DNA of 6,220 nucleotides from contig JANTGQ010000087.1 in assembly GCA_024762845.1 (NCBI GenBank), forward strand, positions 1 to 6,220, given 5' to 3'. The position numbers and the translations under genes are program-made. Source of the DNA: Nitratifractor sp. (GTDB lineage: Bacteria > Campylobacterota > Campylobacteria > Campylobacterales > Sulfurovaceae). This document shows positions 5,793 through 6,220 of this stretch, piece after piece. Each line of letters begins with the position of its first letter. Position 1 is the first letter of the stretch. The notes beneath the pieces are model-generated. The model ran no database searches and was not told where the DNA came from. It worked only from the letters and a program-made list of their open reading frames with translations.

Positions 5793-6191
5793 TTACCAAA
5801 TACTACAAAGAATTTCGCCACCAGTTCCAAGCTGGAACGCTTTATCGTTTGGCAAAACACCTTGACTTGTTGATACAATCAATGTACCATAACCGTTTTT
5901 AAAACTTTTCAGTTCATCTCTGCTTTTATAGATTCTTCTACCAGGCTTAGAGATTCTTTTAATCTCGTTAATAACACTTCTTTCATTATCATCATACTTA
6001 ATAACTACTTTAATGCTTTTTTTGTTACCTTCTAACTCTTCAACGCTGAAACTCTCTAAATAACCCTTCTCAACAAGAATAGTAACAATTGCCTCAATAA
6101 CTTTTGAGTGGAGAAGCTCTGTTGTTTCAAGTCTTCTCATTGCTGCATTTCTTATACGAGTAAGAGAGTCTGCAATAATGTCTGTCATCAT
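5793..6191 (-). CDS. rpsH: 30S ribosomal protein S8
   Basis: S8 is a primary binding protein of 16S rRNA helix 21 and in E. coli also represses the spc operon by binding its own mRNA; whether that regulation exists here cannot be judged because the operon's upstream part lies outside the window. The 132-residue product has the N-terminal DIIADSLTRIRNA (4-16) and the C-terminal signature GYGTLIVSTSQGVLPNDKAF (100-119) and LGTGGEILCSIW (121-132). Two adjacent ATG codons are possible starts (6191 and 6188); AAGGAG is six bases from the first and nine from the second, so the first is chosen but either is acceptable. The gene starts 14 bases after the rpsN stop. Confidence 0.98.
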   Translation of the reverse strand: MMTDIIADSLTRIRNAAMRRLETTELLHSKVIEAIVTILVEKGYLESFSVEELEGNKKSIKVVIKYDDNERSVINEIKRISKPGRRIYKSRDELKSFKNGYGTLIVSTSQGVLPNDKAFQLGTGGEILCSIW

Positions 6192-6205
6192 CTTTTACTC
6201 CTTAA

Positions 6206-6220
6206 TTACCAGCTTGCTTT
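6206..6220 (-). CDS. rpsN: 30S ribosomal protein S14, last codons only
   Basis: The right edge of the window holds four codons and a TAA stop on the minus strand, reading K-A-S-W-stop. KASW is the conserved C-terminus of S14, and rpsN precedes rpsH in spc operons, so position and residues agree. The rest of the gene lies outside the window, so the zinc-binding (type Z) or zinc-free form cannot be told. Confidence 0.8.
   Translation of the reverse strand, partial: KASW

Noticed and set aside
1..6220. CRISPR array, tRNA/rRNA gene, insertion sequence or phage/defence system
   Set aside because: No regularly spaced repeats, cloverleaf-like sequence, transposase or terminal inverted repeats were seen. 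Apart from one orphan small frame, the genes belong to recognised families.

Overview
The window is AT-rich bacterial DNA that reads best as a chromosomal segment of a campylobacterotal (epsilonproteobacterial) organism, possibly near Sulfurimonas or Sulfuricurvum. Three things point there: the ribosomal protein sequences resemble those of Campylobacter and Helicobacter as far as memory allows, rpmD (L30) is missing between rpsE and rplO, and map follows secY directly with no adk. The genus is an inference.

About two thirds of the window (1768-6220, all minus strand) is the distal part of the spc ribosomal protein operon. In transcription order it holds the last codons of rpsN (S14), then rpsH (S8), rplF (L6), rplR (L18), rpsE (S5), rplO (L15), secY (translocon channel), map (methionine aminopeptidase) and infA (IF-1). 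Gaps are 3-14 nt, and secY and map overlap by one base. Four consecutive junctions use a stop codon fused to the next Shine-Dalgarno (TAAGGAG-like), which suggests tight translational coupling. The operon couples ribosome assembly, membrane protein insertion, N-terminal Met removal and initiation.

The operon ends after infA. rpmJ and the alpha operon do not follow. Instead a plus-strand gene for a YIP1-family multi-pass membrane protein (1138-1752) converges on infA, with a perfect 9-bp hairpin spanning both 3' ends as a likely bidirectional terminator. That gene has a clear TATAAT box overlapped by a short palindrome.

The left end carries the 3' part of a HAD-superfamily phosphoglycolate phosphatase-like gene (plus, to 266). 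It converges on a small outer-membrane beta-barrel protein of the PagL / acyloxyacyl hydrolase type (minus, 308-829). Upstream of the latter, in an otherwise empty 280-base gap, lies a short open frame with no good start and a hydrophobic segment. It may be an unannotated small protein or a gene remnant.

The window is mostly ordinary, conserved housekeeping sequence. I see no CRISPR, tRNA, rRNA, mobile element or convincing new multi-gene system. The points worth a second look are small: the orphan mini-ORF, the Asp in place of the catalytic Glu in the PagL-like protein, the operator-like palindrome, and the fused stop/Shine-Dalgarno junctions.
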